Positions 1 to 6,846 of a DNA stretch of 7,019 bases are shown piece after piece. The position numbers were made by a program, and so were the translations under genes. The stretch spans positions 1 to 7,019 of the forward strand of contig CALCYA010000087.1 of NCBI GenBank assembly GCA_937906165.1, given 5' to 3'. The notes under the pieces are model-generated. The model searched no databases. It was not told the origin of the DNA and saw only the letters and a list, made by a program, of their open reading frames with translations. The stretch's first letter is position 1, and each line of letters starts with the position of its first letter. Source of the stretch: an uncultured Bacteroidales bacterium. Lineage in GTDB: Bacteria; Bacteroidota; Bacteroidia; Bacteroidales; Bacteroidaceae.

Positions 1-38
1 GTTTGATATAACAATTAGTACTGTAATTTAGCGTGTTT

Positions 39-97
39 GTCATCTCGAGCGAGCGGAGCGACGAGAGATCTCTACTTCCTGCAGTCATCGGGATGAC
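39..97. repeat. Palindromic intergenic repeat, left copy
   Basis: The first 34 bases (39-72) match the element at 6973-7006 at 29 of 34 positions. The element folds: ATCTC at 42-46 pairs with GAGAT at 65-69, and a GC-rich GAGCG-type core lies between them. A second small hairpin follows at 84-97, GTCATC-GG-GATGAC, whose right arm also nearly complements the GTCATC start at 39, so the whole 39-97 block is bounded by inverted ends. From general knowledge, similar GTCATC...GAGATCTC palindromes are scattered between genes in Bacteroidales genomes. No function can be read from the sequence. It lies beyond the 3' end of the beta-helix gene. Confidence 0.6.
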
Positions 98-107
98 AGT
101 ATCCCCT

Positions 108-131
108 GTTTACCTCTCGCGGTTGGTAAAC
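108..131. repeat. Perfect 7-bp inverted repeat
   Basis: GTTTACC (108-114) and GGTAAAC (125-131) are exact reverse complements around a 10-base loop. The hairpin sits between the left palindromic repeat and the 41-bp tandem repeat and is probably part of the same intergenic repeat mosaic. There is no T-tract on either side, so it is not a canonical intrinsic terminator. Confidence 0.45.
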
Positions 132-139
132 CGATCGTT

Positions 140-222
140 TAGTCCTCCTCTGTTTAACCCCTCAGTCACTTTGTGACAGCATAGTCCTCCTCTGTTTAAC
201 CCCTCAGTCACTTTGTGACAGC
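140..222. repeat. Tandem duplication of a 41-bp unit
   Basis: Two identical 41-base units lie at 140-180 and 182-222, separated by a single A (period 42). Each starts TAGTCCTCCTC and ends GTGACAGC, and each contains the hairpin GTCAC-TTT-GTGAC (165-177 in the first copy). The absence of any mismatch between the copies suggests a recent duplication by slippage or unequal recombination. I see no reading frame that would make this coding. Confidence 0.85.
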
Positions 223-273
223 TCCCCTTGAAAAGTGGAGCAGCCCGGTGGCACAAGCGAAGCGCAGTGCCGG
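221..273. repeat. Two consecutive hairpins, possible terminator of the beta-helix gene
   Basis: The first stem pairs GCTCCCCTT (221-229) with AAGTGGAGC (233-241) around a GAA loop, with one mismatch. The second pairs GGCAC (250-254) with GTGCC (267-271), extended by an imperfect CCGG/GG base. Both would also form in RNA read from the minus strand, 60 to 110 bases past the stop of the beta-helix gene, so they could stabilise or end that transcript. No T-run follows either stem, so this is a weak terminator call; they may simply be part of the repeat mosaic. Confidence 0.35.
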
Positions 274-333
274 AGGAGTCCGTCATTAAACACTACACAA
301 TATACGCCACACCCTTAACCTCTAACCCAGACA

Positions 334-3237
334 TCATCTCGTCTGTGGTGTAAAGCTCTTCGAGGAGCCTCCCGACGCTGTTCCGCCAACCGTAAAAGCA
401 CCGTCGAAATAGCTTTCTGTTGCACCGGTGACAGATGTCACGCCGTACATCAACGTATGCGACGATGCAGTAAACTGCGGTGAGGTGAGCAGCACCGATG
501 CGCCGTTTACGCTGTTAGGGCATCTATAAGAGAAGAGCACGCTGCCCGAACTGTCCTTGACAGTAAGATATTTGCCCTGGGAGACAGTCACAGAAGAGAC
601 CGATGCATAGGGCTGCGATGATGAGGTAACAGAACTGTTGGCACTACCCGTTCCTATTATTATTCCGCCGTTCACGACAAACCGGTTGTTATCGCAGTCG
701 AAGCCCTCCTCGGGCGCATTTGTTCCCGAAGCCAGGACTACACCGCCATTGACCGTTATCGTACCGTTAGAATCTATTCCGTCATTGTTCGACGCGTGGC
801 TGTAGGTATACCCACCATTGAACACCAGTGCCGTGGCAGCATTTATGCCGTCGTCGTAAGTGTTACACTCTATCTTACCTCCGTTGATGGTGAGTGTCGC
901 CTTGCTCTCGAGGCCCTCGCCACCGTCGTATGCTGTCTGTGCGTATATGTTTCCGCTGTTCACGACAACATCGGCCGAGCCCTTGATGGCCTTTGGGGCA
1001 GCATTGAAGCCCTCCTGCATGCCACCTCCCCAGCCGCCTCCGCTGCCCGAAGAGGCACCGAGCGAAGCACCTTGGGTTATCGCTGTGACGGTGAGACCGT
1101 CGTCATCTGCTCCCTCCTTGCCGATGGTAAGCAATCCGTCGGCAACGATACACTTGCTGCCGTTTCCTTTTGCGAGGCAATTCAATGTTCCACCCAACAG
1201 ATTCACGGCGACATCACCTTTCAGACATTTTGTAGAGTAGTAGTCGGTGCCCGTGGCAGCAGTGTAGGACGAGCCCGCACCCGAGATTGTAATATTAACC
1301 TCACCTGCATTCATGGTGAACTCACCGTCTACAGATATTCCCATTCCACCCTGCCCCGTTGCAGTGATGTCGATGTTTCCGCCATCGATGGTGAACGTGC
1401 TGTCACACTTTATGGCCGTACAGTATGAAGGGTCGTATGCAACCACCTTCGCCACGCCAGACGTGTTGATTGTGAGATGTCCGCCATTGATGAGCGCCGC
1501 ACCATCGACCTTGATACCCTTTGACTGGCTGCCGCTGACGGTTATCGTGTGCGTGCCGCCCGAGAGGATGAACCTGCGGTCACACTTCACGGCTGCAGCA
1601 GCATAGGAGTCCTCCGATGCCGAGCCCGATGAGGCCGAGCTGCCCTCGTAGCTGCCTGTCACGTCAGTAATCGAGTATGTACGGACTGTACCCGATGTGG
1701 TATAAGAAGATGCTATCTGCAGGAATTTTTCGCCGCTGACGCCTGTAAACTCCACACTGCGGATAGTATATGTGCTCCTGCCGCTCCTGTAATCGTTGCT
1801 CTTGAAGTAGTATGTACCCGTGGTCTCAGCCCCGAAGTCATAATAATAGAATGTGGCGCCGTTGACAACGACGCTGTTCGTCAGGGTTGCCACGAGAGTA
1901 CCGCTGCTGTCATAGAGATATACACTGCTCCACGCCGATGACTGCCCCGGACGGTTGCTTGCCGAAGCAGGCAATGTCACATAAACAACGTGATTGACAA
2001 TTTCCTCAGCGCTGCCGTCATCACCGCCCTCGGCCATAGGGTCATAGATGCCGCTCTCACCGCTGCACTCAATCGTTGTTGTACCGGCGATGATGTTCAC
2101 GTCGCCGTCGGCCGATATTCCGCGGCCGGCAAGACCGGTTGCTTCAAGGATGACCGTTCCGCCGGTAATGCTCAATGTGGAGTCACACTTTATGCAGGTA
2201 GCATACGACGGGTCGCCGTTGAGCAGTATCGTGTTACCCGTTGCCGATATATCTACAGTTCCGCCTGCGATGACTGTTGTTCCCGTGCTCTTGATACCCT
2301 TTGAGGCATCGCCTGACACCGTCACCTTTACCTCGGCACCGTCAATGAGGATATCCGTAGCCGACTTTATTCCCTTTACATCGTCGCTTGCCGCCCTGAC
2401 AGACACACTGCCGCCCAAGAGTCTTATCATGCCGTCACAATCAATGCCGTCGCTCTTTGCCGTGAGGTCGAGCATACCGCCTGTCACAATTACCGAGTCA
2501 TTCACATGCAGAGCATCGCTCACAGCCCTCGGGACCTTTATCGTTCCGCCACGTACCTCGACATAATCGTCGCTGCAGATGGCATGCTTGTGGTTACCAT
2601 TGATGACAAGCTCGCCGCTGCCACCCTCAAAGATAAGCTGACCTTCACTGAAGAGGGCACCCTTCTCATCCTCGCCGTCAGGCGTTGAATAGGAAGCGGC
2701 ATCGGACAGGGTATTTACCGTACCGTCGGCGATGAACAGCCTGCCACGCTTGCCACACTGGCTGTTTATGGCAGCACCTGTGCCGTTCGTCAGAGTAATG
2801 CCATTGAGGTATATATTGTATTTCTTTTCGCCATAAAGCTTGAAACAGCCGTCATCACTGCTGCCCTGCAGGGTATAATCAATCTCCTTTGATGTCGCAG
2901 ACACGACGGTCACCTTTGCACCCGTAATCTCAACCGCCACACTGTCAAAGGCAAAAGGATTCTCCACCACCGCCTTTTCGCCCTGATAGCAGATGTTGAC
3001 CGCCGAGGGCAACGTGCCGTACTTTACGCTATCTATTGCAGAGAGCTGCAGCAGCTCACTCCTGCCAAGGAGAGCCACAATGACCTCGTCGGCTTCCTCG
3101 TTGAATGATATACTGTCTATGCGCTCCTGCGCCACACATTTCACCTCACCGCTGTTCATGAAGAACTTTATATCCTTGTCGGCATATACCGCTGCAACCG
3201 ACAGGAGAGAAATCATAAAAGCAAATACTCTTTTCAT
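334..3237 (-). CDS. Secreted beta-helix carbohydrate-binding-like protein (Cthe_2159/DUF4353 type)
   Basis: This 967-residue protein starts with a Sec signal peptide (1-19, cleavage likely after VYA). Residues about 22-74 form a small module with an IDSISF motif, also found in the upstream gene. From about 80 on, short beta-strand rungs repeat, with recurring turns such as KGIK (288, 313, 573), DGID (263, 819), DGIN (796) and EGFD (844), and strands of the 'TITGGTV.I.A.G' kind. This is the pattern of the Cthe_2159-like family of right-handed parallel beta-helices, which is known to bind acidic plant polysaccharides; the acidic turns could hold calcium (inference). The helix is interrupted at about 412-530 by an aromatic-rich segment that reads like a beta-sandwich, and carries a Gly/Trp-rich loop at 731-740. 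Residues 309-395 and 569-655 are an internal duplication. I see no T9SS tail or lipobox. The start codon overlaps the stop of the upstream gene (ATGA), so the two are probably co-translated. Its exact ligand cannot be predicted. Confidence 0.85.
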   Translation of the reverse strand: MKRVFAFMISLLSVAAVYADKDIKFFMNSGEVKCVAQERIDSISFNEEADEVIVALLGRSELLQLSAIDSVKYGTLPSAVNICYQGEKAVVENPFAFDSVAVEITGAKVTVVSATSKEIDYTLQGSSDDGCFKLYGEKKYNIYLNGITLTNGTGAAINSQCGKRGRLFIADGTVNTLSDAASYSTPDGEDEKGALFSEGQLIFEGGSGELVINGNHKHAICSDDYVEVRGGTIKVPRAVSDALHVNDSVIVTGGMLDLTAKSDGIDCDGMIRLLGGSVSVRAASDDVKGIKSATDILIDGAEVKVTVSGDASKGIKSTGTTVIAGGTVDISATGNTILLNGDPSYATCIKCDSTLSITGGTVILEATGLAGRGISADGDVNIIAGTTTIECSGESGIYDPMAEGGDDGSAEEIVNHVVYVTLPASASNRPGQSSAWSSVYLYDSSGTLVATLTNSVVVNGATFYYYDFGAETTGTYYFKSNDYRSGRSTYTIRSVEFTGVSGEKFLQIASSYTTSGTVRTYSITDVTGSYEGSSASSGSASEDSYAAAAVKCDRRFILSGGTHTITVSGSQSKGIKVDGAALINGGHLTINTSGVAKVVAYDPSYCTAIKCDSTFTIDGGNIDITATGQGGMGISVDGEFTMNAGEVNITISGAGSSYTAATGTDYYSTKCLKGDVAVNLLGGTLNCLAKGNGSKCIVADGLLTIGKEGADDDGLTVTAITQGASLGASSGSGGGWGGGMQEGFNAAPKAIKGSADVVVNSGNIYAQTAYDGGEGLESKATLTINGGKIECNTYDDGINAATALVFNGGYTYSHASNNDGIDSNGTITVNGGVVLASGTNAPEEGFDCDNNRFVVNGGIIIGTGSANSSVTSSSQPYASVSSVTVSQGKYLTVKDSSGSVLFSYRCPNSVNGASVLLTSPQFTASSHTLMYGVTSVTGATESYFDGAFTVGGTASGGSSKSFTPQTR

Positions 3238-3701
3238 CGGTTCACAATTTTATATATACAACCATCGATATTCAACAGATAGACACCTTTCGGAAAGGCC
3301 GAGAGCTGCACAGCGAGGTTCCCTCTGCACTGTCCGTCGAAGACAACCTTTCCTTCCACCGTAGTAAGCGACACCTCGGCCGAAGAAGCCGTCACATTGA
3401 GGACACCGCCACTGAACGAGAAGTCAGCGGCAACGACAGAATCTACCGCTGTGTCGGGCTGTGGCTCATAATAGTCAAAGAGCATGCATCCTACGGCATC
3501 CGAGGCCCACTCCACCGAAGAGCCGTCAACAAGGTTGAAAACCACCGTTCCACCGTTGAATTTTATACTTTTTATACTCTTTACCGGATAATCCGTTTCA
3601 CCGCCCGACGTCTTCACAACAATCTTCTTGTCGGGGAGCGAAGCTGCCGACAGGTCCACTGCGAACAGTGCAACGAGCAATAAGGAGAAAATCTTTCTCA
3701 T
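3234..3701 (-). CDS. Small secreted protein with a T9SS-like C-terminal tail
   Basis: I chose the ATG at 3701, giving 155 residues, because MRKIFSLLLVALFAVDLSA is then a normal Sec signal peptide. An upstream in-frame ATG at 3812 would add 37 residues and bury it. Residues about 26-76 align with the N-terminal module of the downstream beta-helix protein (shared IxSIxF core and alternating strands). After a short linker (EPQPDT, 79-84), residues about 93-155 resemble a type IX secretion sorting domain: VLNVTAS strand, VEGKVV turn, FPKGVYLLNI and a final YKIVNR. In that family such tails usually follow a large cargo; here almost nothing lies between leader module and tail. Its stop overlaps the start of the beta-helix gene by four bases, so the two form an operon. 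A role as surface anchor or partner for the beta-helix protein is inference. No enzymatic motif is visible. Confidence 0.75.
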   Translation of the reverse strand: MRKIFSLLLVALFAVDLSAASLPDKKIVVKTSGGETDYPVKSIKSIKFNGGTVVFNLVDGSSVEWASDAVGCMLFDYYEPQPDTAVDSVVAADFSFSGGVLNVTASSAEVSLTTVEGKVVFDGQCRGNLAVQLSAFPKGVYLLNIDGCIYKIVNR

Positions 3702-3725
3702 AGTCAGAATTATAAAAAACCAATG

Positions 3726-3754
3726 TAAAAGTATAAAATACAAGCGTTTACAAA
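3726..3754 (-). promoter_or_regulatory. Candidate Bacteroides-type promoter for the two-gene operon
   Basis: Read on the minus strand, TTTG (3754-3751) is followed after 17 bases by TACTTTTA (3733-3726), one base off the Bacteroides -7 consensus TAnnTTTG. The spacing is about two bases shorter than usual. Transcription would start roughly 20 bases before the ATG at 3701, which supports that start over the ATG at 3812. The call rests on motif matching only. Confidence 0.3.
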
Positions 3755-3763
3755 TGTTAACGC
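3744..3763. promoter_or_regulatory. Imperfect 20-bp dyad upstream of the operon, possible operator
   Basis: GCGTTTACAAATGTTAACGC is nearly palindromic: GCGTT pairs with AACGC and ACA with TGT, with one T/T mismatch per arm and an AA centre. It overlaps the candidate -33 element of the operon promoter, where a dimeric transcription factor could act. The size and symmetry suit a dimeric-regulator operator, but no regulator gene is in the window and it could be chance in AT-rich DNA. Confidence 0.3.
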
Positions 3764-3864
3764 CTGTTAAAACAAAAAGAGAAAATAATGAACTCCCCCT
3801 TTTTTTGCACAAATGAGCAGAAAGTGAAAATGAATGATTTATGAGAATTCCATTATTGAATACT

Positions 3865-5703
3865 TCAAAAGTCTTCTACTTCTTTGAACTCCACATGCGG
3901 GAACCATTTTTTTGCCTTTCTGCGTTCCTTTAGAGGGATATCACCTCTTAACACAAGACGGTCTATACGTATCTCACTCAACCATTCGGGAAGGAATGCC
4001 TTACCGTTAAAACTTACATCCAACTTATAAATGTGACCGAGTTCCTTGAGTACCGGCGGGATGCTGTCAACAGCAATCCTTATACCATAGAAGCTGTCAG
4101 GTGTATTGGCTTTGGCAAATATGCTCTTTTCAATGGCTGCACTGTCGAATGTCCTTGCCAACCACCCTGTCACAGGCTTGATGGCAAAATTCTCCTCGTT
4201 CTGCTCCAGACCAAAGATACCTGCCCAAACCTCGACATCAGGGCCGGCTTCGGAACTTAAACCATTGTTGTACACTGTACGGATTCTCACTTTTGATATC
4301 TCACCCGGCAATTTATCCGTATCAGTTATTTTACCTCCATTCATACGTTTGCCGTCACGGTCATATGGATAGAGGTCTGTTATCCAACCATCTATCACAC
4401 GGGGATCGCCACATTTCCCCGGCTTTGTTATATGGACCATCTCCTTCCAGAATGCTATATCGGCATTACCTTTGGAAGCAGCAATGAACTCATCAAGAAT
4501 AGGTACAAGCCTGTCTGTCCACCAGCCAAGGTCATATCTTTCAAGTGCAAGGGTCTTTTCCTTGACTCTTTCCCAATCCTCTACAGTGCCTTCAAGTGTT
4601 ATGGACGGTATTCCACATACTAAATATATGACAATAAAATCATAGTATGATTCGACAGTCTCCATAATAGTCGCTTGTGACACGAGCCTGTCCACTTTGG
4701 TAGATGTAGAGAAGTCACAAAGCAGAGTCCCGGCAAGATTATCTTTAACATCCTGCGACAACCCTGAATAGAACGATTCAAAGACATTATACCAGTCTGT
4801 CATTTCCGGTTCACCCACTACCTCGATTTCCAGCTCTTTTCTGTCATCAAAATCCACTATCTGATTACGGAAATGCCTGCTGTTACTGTTGATATGGTTG
4901 GCAAAGCCCTGACTGATAAGGACCCAGATTACATCGGGTGACAACACCACCGGTCTGTGGTTGGCATAAGCCTCACACAAGCCAAAGAAAAACGGATTGT
5001 ATCCGTACTCGCCGACGATTTGCCTGTCGCCAAAGCTGTTGGCAATGATTTTGCTTTGGGAAGCAATCTCGTCAACAGTATTTACGTCCGATTTATAGTC
5101 TTTCCGGAGCAGGTACTTGTAGATATCATCCACGGTTCTTGTCTTCAACAACCCGGCCGGAGCATCCAGTTCCTCTAATGTAAAAGAAACCTTGTTGTCG
5201 GAAGGCCTTGCCGGATTGTTTGTTATACCTGTTTCATTTCTGAACCATTCAAGTGGCTTGTAATCAAACATCTCGTATTTCTTGATACCTCTTTTTACCC
5301 AATCGTTATATGATTCTTTAAAGAAAAGTAGCCCCATATTATTTATTCCTGTCATAATACCCCAGGGCTCACCATCTTTTTCCATTATGTACACTTCTAC
5401 TGCACAATAAGAATCATGGGCATATTTTTCTTTTGTCTTATCGTAACGGAAGGTAACTGTATAATATTCATCCCCATTATGTTCTGTATATTTCCTATCT
5501 TCAAATATTGAAGTTCCAGACACTACTGGTTCGCGACATACCTTTAAATAACCAGGCGCAAAATTCATAACAACCTCTTTAGCCTTTGTTATAAGATACG
5601 TATTCCTGTCAGGCTCATACATTTTACTCAGATTGCAGACATTGGACTGCGCTGTAATCTGTAAACTGCACAAAAGTGCAACAATCAACGATAAAGTTCT
5701 CAT
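3865..5703 (-). CDS. Secreted DUF4419-domain protein with LRR-like tail
   Basis: This 612-residue protein has a Sec signal peptide (1-19, ITAQ end). Residues 20 to about 140 form an alpha-plus-antiparallel-beta domain (helix TKAKEVVMNF, strands around YYTVTFRYDK and AVEVYIMEKD) that looks cystatin- or PepSY-like; this fold guess is inference. Residues about 225-505 match DUF4419: 'HRPVVLSPDVIWVLISQGFA' (249-268), the following HINSN, the FSTST segment (331-335), 'DLGWWTDRLVPILDEF' (391-406) and 'DGWITDLYPY' (438-447). The last 70 residues (LKELGHIYKLDVSFN, LPEWLSEIRIDRLVLRG) read like one or two leucine-rich repeats. DUF4419 is found in bacteria and fungi and I know of no proven activity; no catalytic motif can be asserted. 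The signal peptide puts it outside the cytoplasm. The first 140 residues and the 5' leader are shared with the gene at 5899-6846, 195 bp upstream. It is more AT-rich than the operon downstream. Confidence 0.85.
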   Translation of the reverse strand: MRTLSLIVALLCSLQITAQSNVCNLSKMYEPDRNTYLITKAKEVVMNFAPGYLKVCREPVVSGTSIFEDRKYTEHNGDEYYTVTFRYDKTKEKYAHDSYCAVEVYIMEKDGEPWGIMTGINNMGLLFFKESYNDWVKRGIKKYEMFDYKPLEWFRNETGITNNPARPSDNKVSFTLEELDAPAGLLKTRTVDDIYKYLLRKDYKSDVNTVDEIASQSKIIANSFGDRQIVGEYGYNPFFFGLCEAYANHRPVVLSPDVIWVLISQGFANHINSNSRHFRNQIVDFDDRKELEIEVVGEPEMTDWYNVFESFYSGLSQDVKDNLAGTLLCDFSTSTKVDRLVSQATIMETVESYYDFIVIYLVCGIPSITLEGTVEDWERVKEKTLALERYDLGWWTDRLVPILDEFIAASKGNADIAFWKEMVHITKPGKCGDPRVIDGWITDLYPYDRDGKRMNGGKITDTDKLPGEISKVRIRTVYNNGLSSEAGPDVEVWAGIFGLEQNEENFAIKPVTGWLARTFDSAAIEKSIFAKANTPDSFYGIRIAVDSIPPVLKELGHIYKLDVSFNGKAFLPEWLSEIRIDRLVLRGDIPLKERRKAKKWFPHVEFKEVEDF

Positions 5704-5739
5704 AAATAATAAGGTAAAATTTATTTTAGAAGCTGTTTA
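5584..5739 (-). repeat. Shared 5' gene segment and leader, copy in the DUF4419 gene
   Basis: This block covers the first 40 codons of the DUF4419 gene and 36 bases of leader. It matches 6727-6881. Positions 5586-5679 (94 bases, codons 9 to 39 plus the first base of codon 40) are identical to 6729-6822, including third codon positions. In the leader, a 21-base AT-rich stretch (5719-5739) is again identical in both copies, with a small indel nearer the ATG. Further into the genes the identity is patchy, with another similar stretch over the TVTFRYDKTKE codons. Confidence 0.9.
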
Positions 5740-5776
5740 TATTTATATGACGCTTGAAATAGGGATACATTACAAA

Positions 5777-5807
5777 GAAAGTTATTTTTTTTGAAAAACT
5801 GCTTAAA
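5777..5807 (-). promoter_or_regulatory. Candidate promoter of the DUF4419 gene
   Basis: On the minus strand TTTA (5807-5804, consensus TTTG) is followed after 19 bases by TAACTTTC (5784-5777), one base off the -7 consensus TAnnTTTG. Spacing and distance to the ATG (about 75 bases) parallel the candidate promoter of the upstream paralogue. The upstream box is imperfect and the surroundings are A/T-rich, so chance matches are possible. If real, this gene has its own promoter rather than depending on read-through. Confidence 0.3.
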
Positions 5808-5898
5808 AATAAACCTTCATGGTGTGGCATAATGACAACCAGGCCATTTAACAATACACATCACTCGTTCGTTAAGCCCCTTGAATGACTTCATAATC

Positions 5899-6846
5899 CT
5901 AATAGCTCTCTTGTACTTTGTCTTTGTTTTTCTTTTTTCTTGCCCTCAACTCATCTAAATGTTTACGCTCCTTAATAACAAAATCCCTAACATCATCTAA
6001 TGTATATACATGCCAACGGGCAAATTCTCCAAGAGAGGGCCCTGCTTTTTTAAGATGTGACATTTTCATGTCGTAATTTTGCTTTGCATCAATGGAATCC
6101 TGCTTGTTGCGGGCCATACCAAGTTCAACCTCATATATCCTCCGATACCCTTCTTCCCAAGTGATATCCTCATATTCCTCAAGGAACCATCTGCCGGGAA
6201 TATTCTTATATCGTATATAGTAAGATTTAAAATTGATTTTCTCAATGTTCTCGATATTACCGAACGTCTCTTTTCTTTGCCGAGCAATTTCCTTGATAGA
6301 ACGTTCATAATCAGGCCCCCACAATGCGATTGAGTCCATTAGGTCCGCACTGGAAAAGCCCTCTACCCAGCGATTGTACATTGCAGTCACTACAACCGAA
6401 TCGGCCGCATCGGCACACACTTGATACGAGTAGTCTCTATTCCTTTTTATAAGTTCTCTGACGGTAATCCTTTCAAAACCTTCATTTGAATTCATTAAAA
6501 TTGAATCACCAGATTCCGAACCATCTTTTTCCATAATGTGTACTCGTGCTGCATAATCCCACTCGAGAGTTTCTTTTGTCTTGTCATAACGGAAGGTTAC
6601 AGTATCATACTTCTCTCCATTAAATTCTGTATATTTCCGTTCTTCCAATGTCTCAATCCCGGAAATTTCAGGTTCACGATATTCTCTATAATAGTCTGGT
6701 CCAAAATTAAGAACAACCTCTTTTGCCATTGTTATAAGATACGTATTCCTGTCAGGCTCATACATTTTACTCAGATTGCAGACATTGGACTGCGCTGTAA
6801 TCTGTAAACTGCACAAAAGTGCGACAACCAAAGATAAAGTTCTCAT
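5899..6846 (-). CDS. Secreted protein of unknown function sharing its N-terminus with the DUF4419 neighbour
   Basis: This 315-residue protein has almost the same signal peptide as its neighbour (one change, I7V) and the same N-terminal domain. Residues 21-39 are identical, REP (57-59), RKYTE (70-74) and TVTFRYDKTKE (82-92) are conserved, and looser similarity runs to about 135. After that it diverges fully: no DUF4419 signature is present. The C-terminal part (about 145-315) is rich in charged and aromatic residues (RYKNIPGRWFLEEYEDITWEE, quoted in part: RWFLEEYEDITWEE at 219-232), looks largely helical from about 240, and ends in a very basic stretch (RARKKKNKDK, 301-310). I recognise no family for it. 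The cysteine at position 12 is not in a lipobox (LL precedes it), so export by signal peptidase I is expected. It could be a paralogue with a replaced tail or a diverged full-length relative. Confidence 0.75.
   Translation of the reverse strand: MRTLSLVVALLCSLQITAQSNVCNLSKMYEPDRNTYLITMAKEVVLNFGPDYYREYREPEISGIETLEERKYTEFNGEKYDTVTFRYDKTKETLEWDYAARVHIMEKDGSESGDSILMNSNEGFERITVRELIKRNRDYSYQVCADAADSVVVTAMYNRWVEGFSSADLMDSIALWGPDYERSIKEIARQRKETFGNIENIEKINFKSYYIRYKNIPGRWFLEEYEDITWEEGYRRIYEVELGMARNKQDSIDAKQNYDMKMSHLKKAGPSLGEFARWHVYTLDDVRDFVIKERKHLDELRARKKKNKDKVQESY

Noticed and set aside
39..285. CRISPR array
   Set aside because: There are only two 41-bp units separated by a single base, with no spacers, and the other repeats are unrelated hairpins.
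796..1428. Plus-strand open frame of 210 codons opposite the beta-helix gene
   Set aside because: It lies entirely antisense to a well-supported gene with signal peptide and clear repeats; its translation is low in recognisable structure and no leader or promoter precedes it. Other plus-strand frames opposite the four genes are rejected for the same reason.
3785..3810. C5T7 run as a terminator
   Set aside because: The run CCCCCTTTTTTT is on the plus strand, where there is no gene to terminate, and no stable stem precedes it. On the minus strand it reads as A7G5 and does not fit a terminator after the DUF4419 gene.
3702..3812. Longer N-terminus for the 155-aa protein, starting at the ATG at 3812
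   Set aside because: The extra 37 residues would place a second hydrophobic stretch before a normal signal peptide, and the extension would cross the candidate promoter and the 20-bp dyad.
5817..5894. Minus-strand 25-codon frame (MKSFKGLNERV...) between the two paralogues
   Set aside because: Too short to judge, no homology I recognise, no clear ribosome site, and it sits where the 3' end of one gene and the promoter of the next are expected. It could be a remnant of a longer tail but nothing in the sequence shows this.
6066..6308. 80-codon minus-strand frame inside the 315-aa protein gene
   Set aside because: It is an out-of-frame shadow on the same strand; the main frame continues through it with the conserved N-terminus intact.
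5899..6846. Lipoprotein signal in the two paralogues because of a cysteine at residue 12
   Set aside because: The residues before the cysteine are ALL, lacking the small residue at -1 needed for a lipobox, and the cysteine lies inside the hydrophobic core; cleavage near TAQ fits better.
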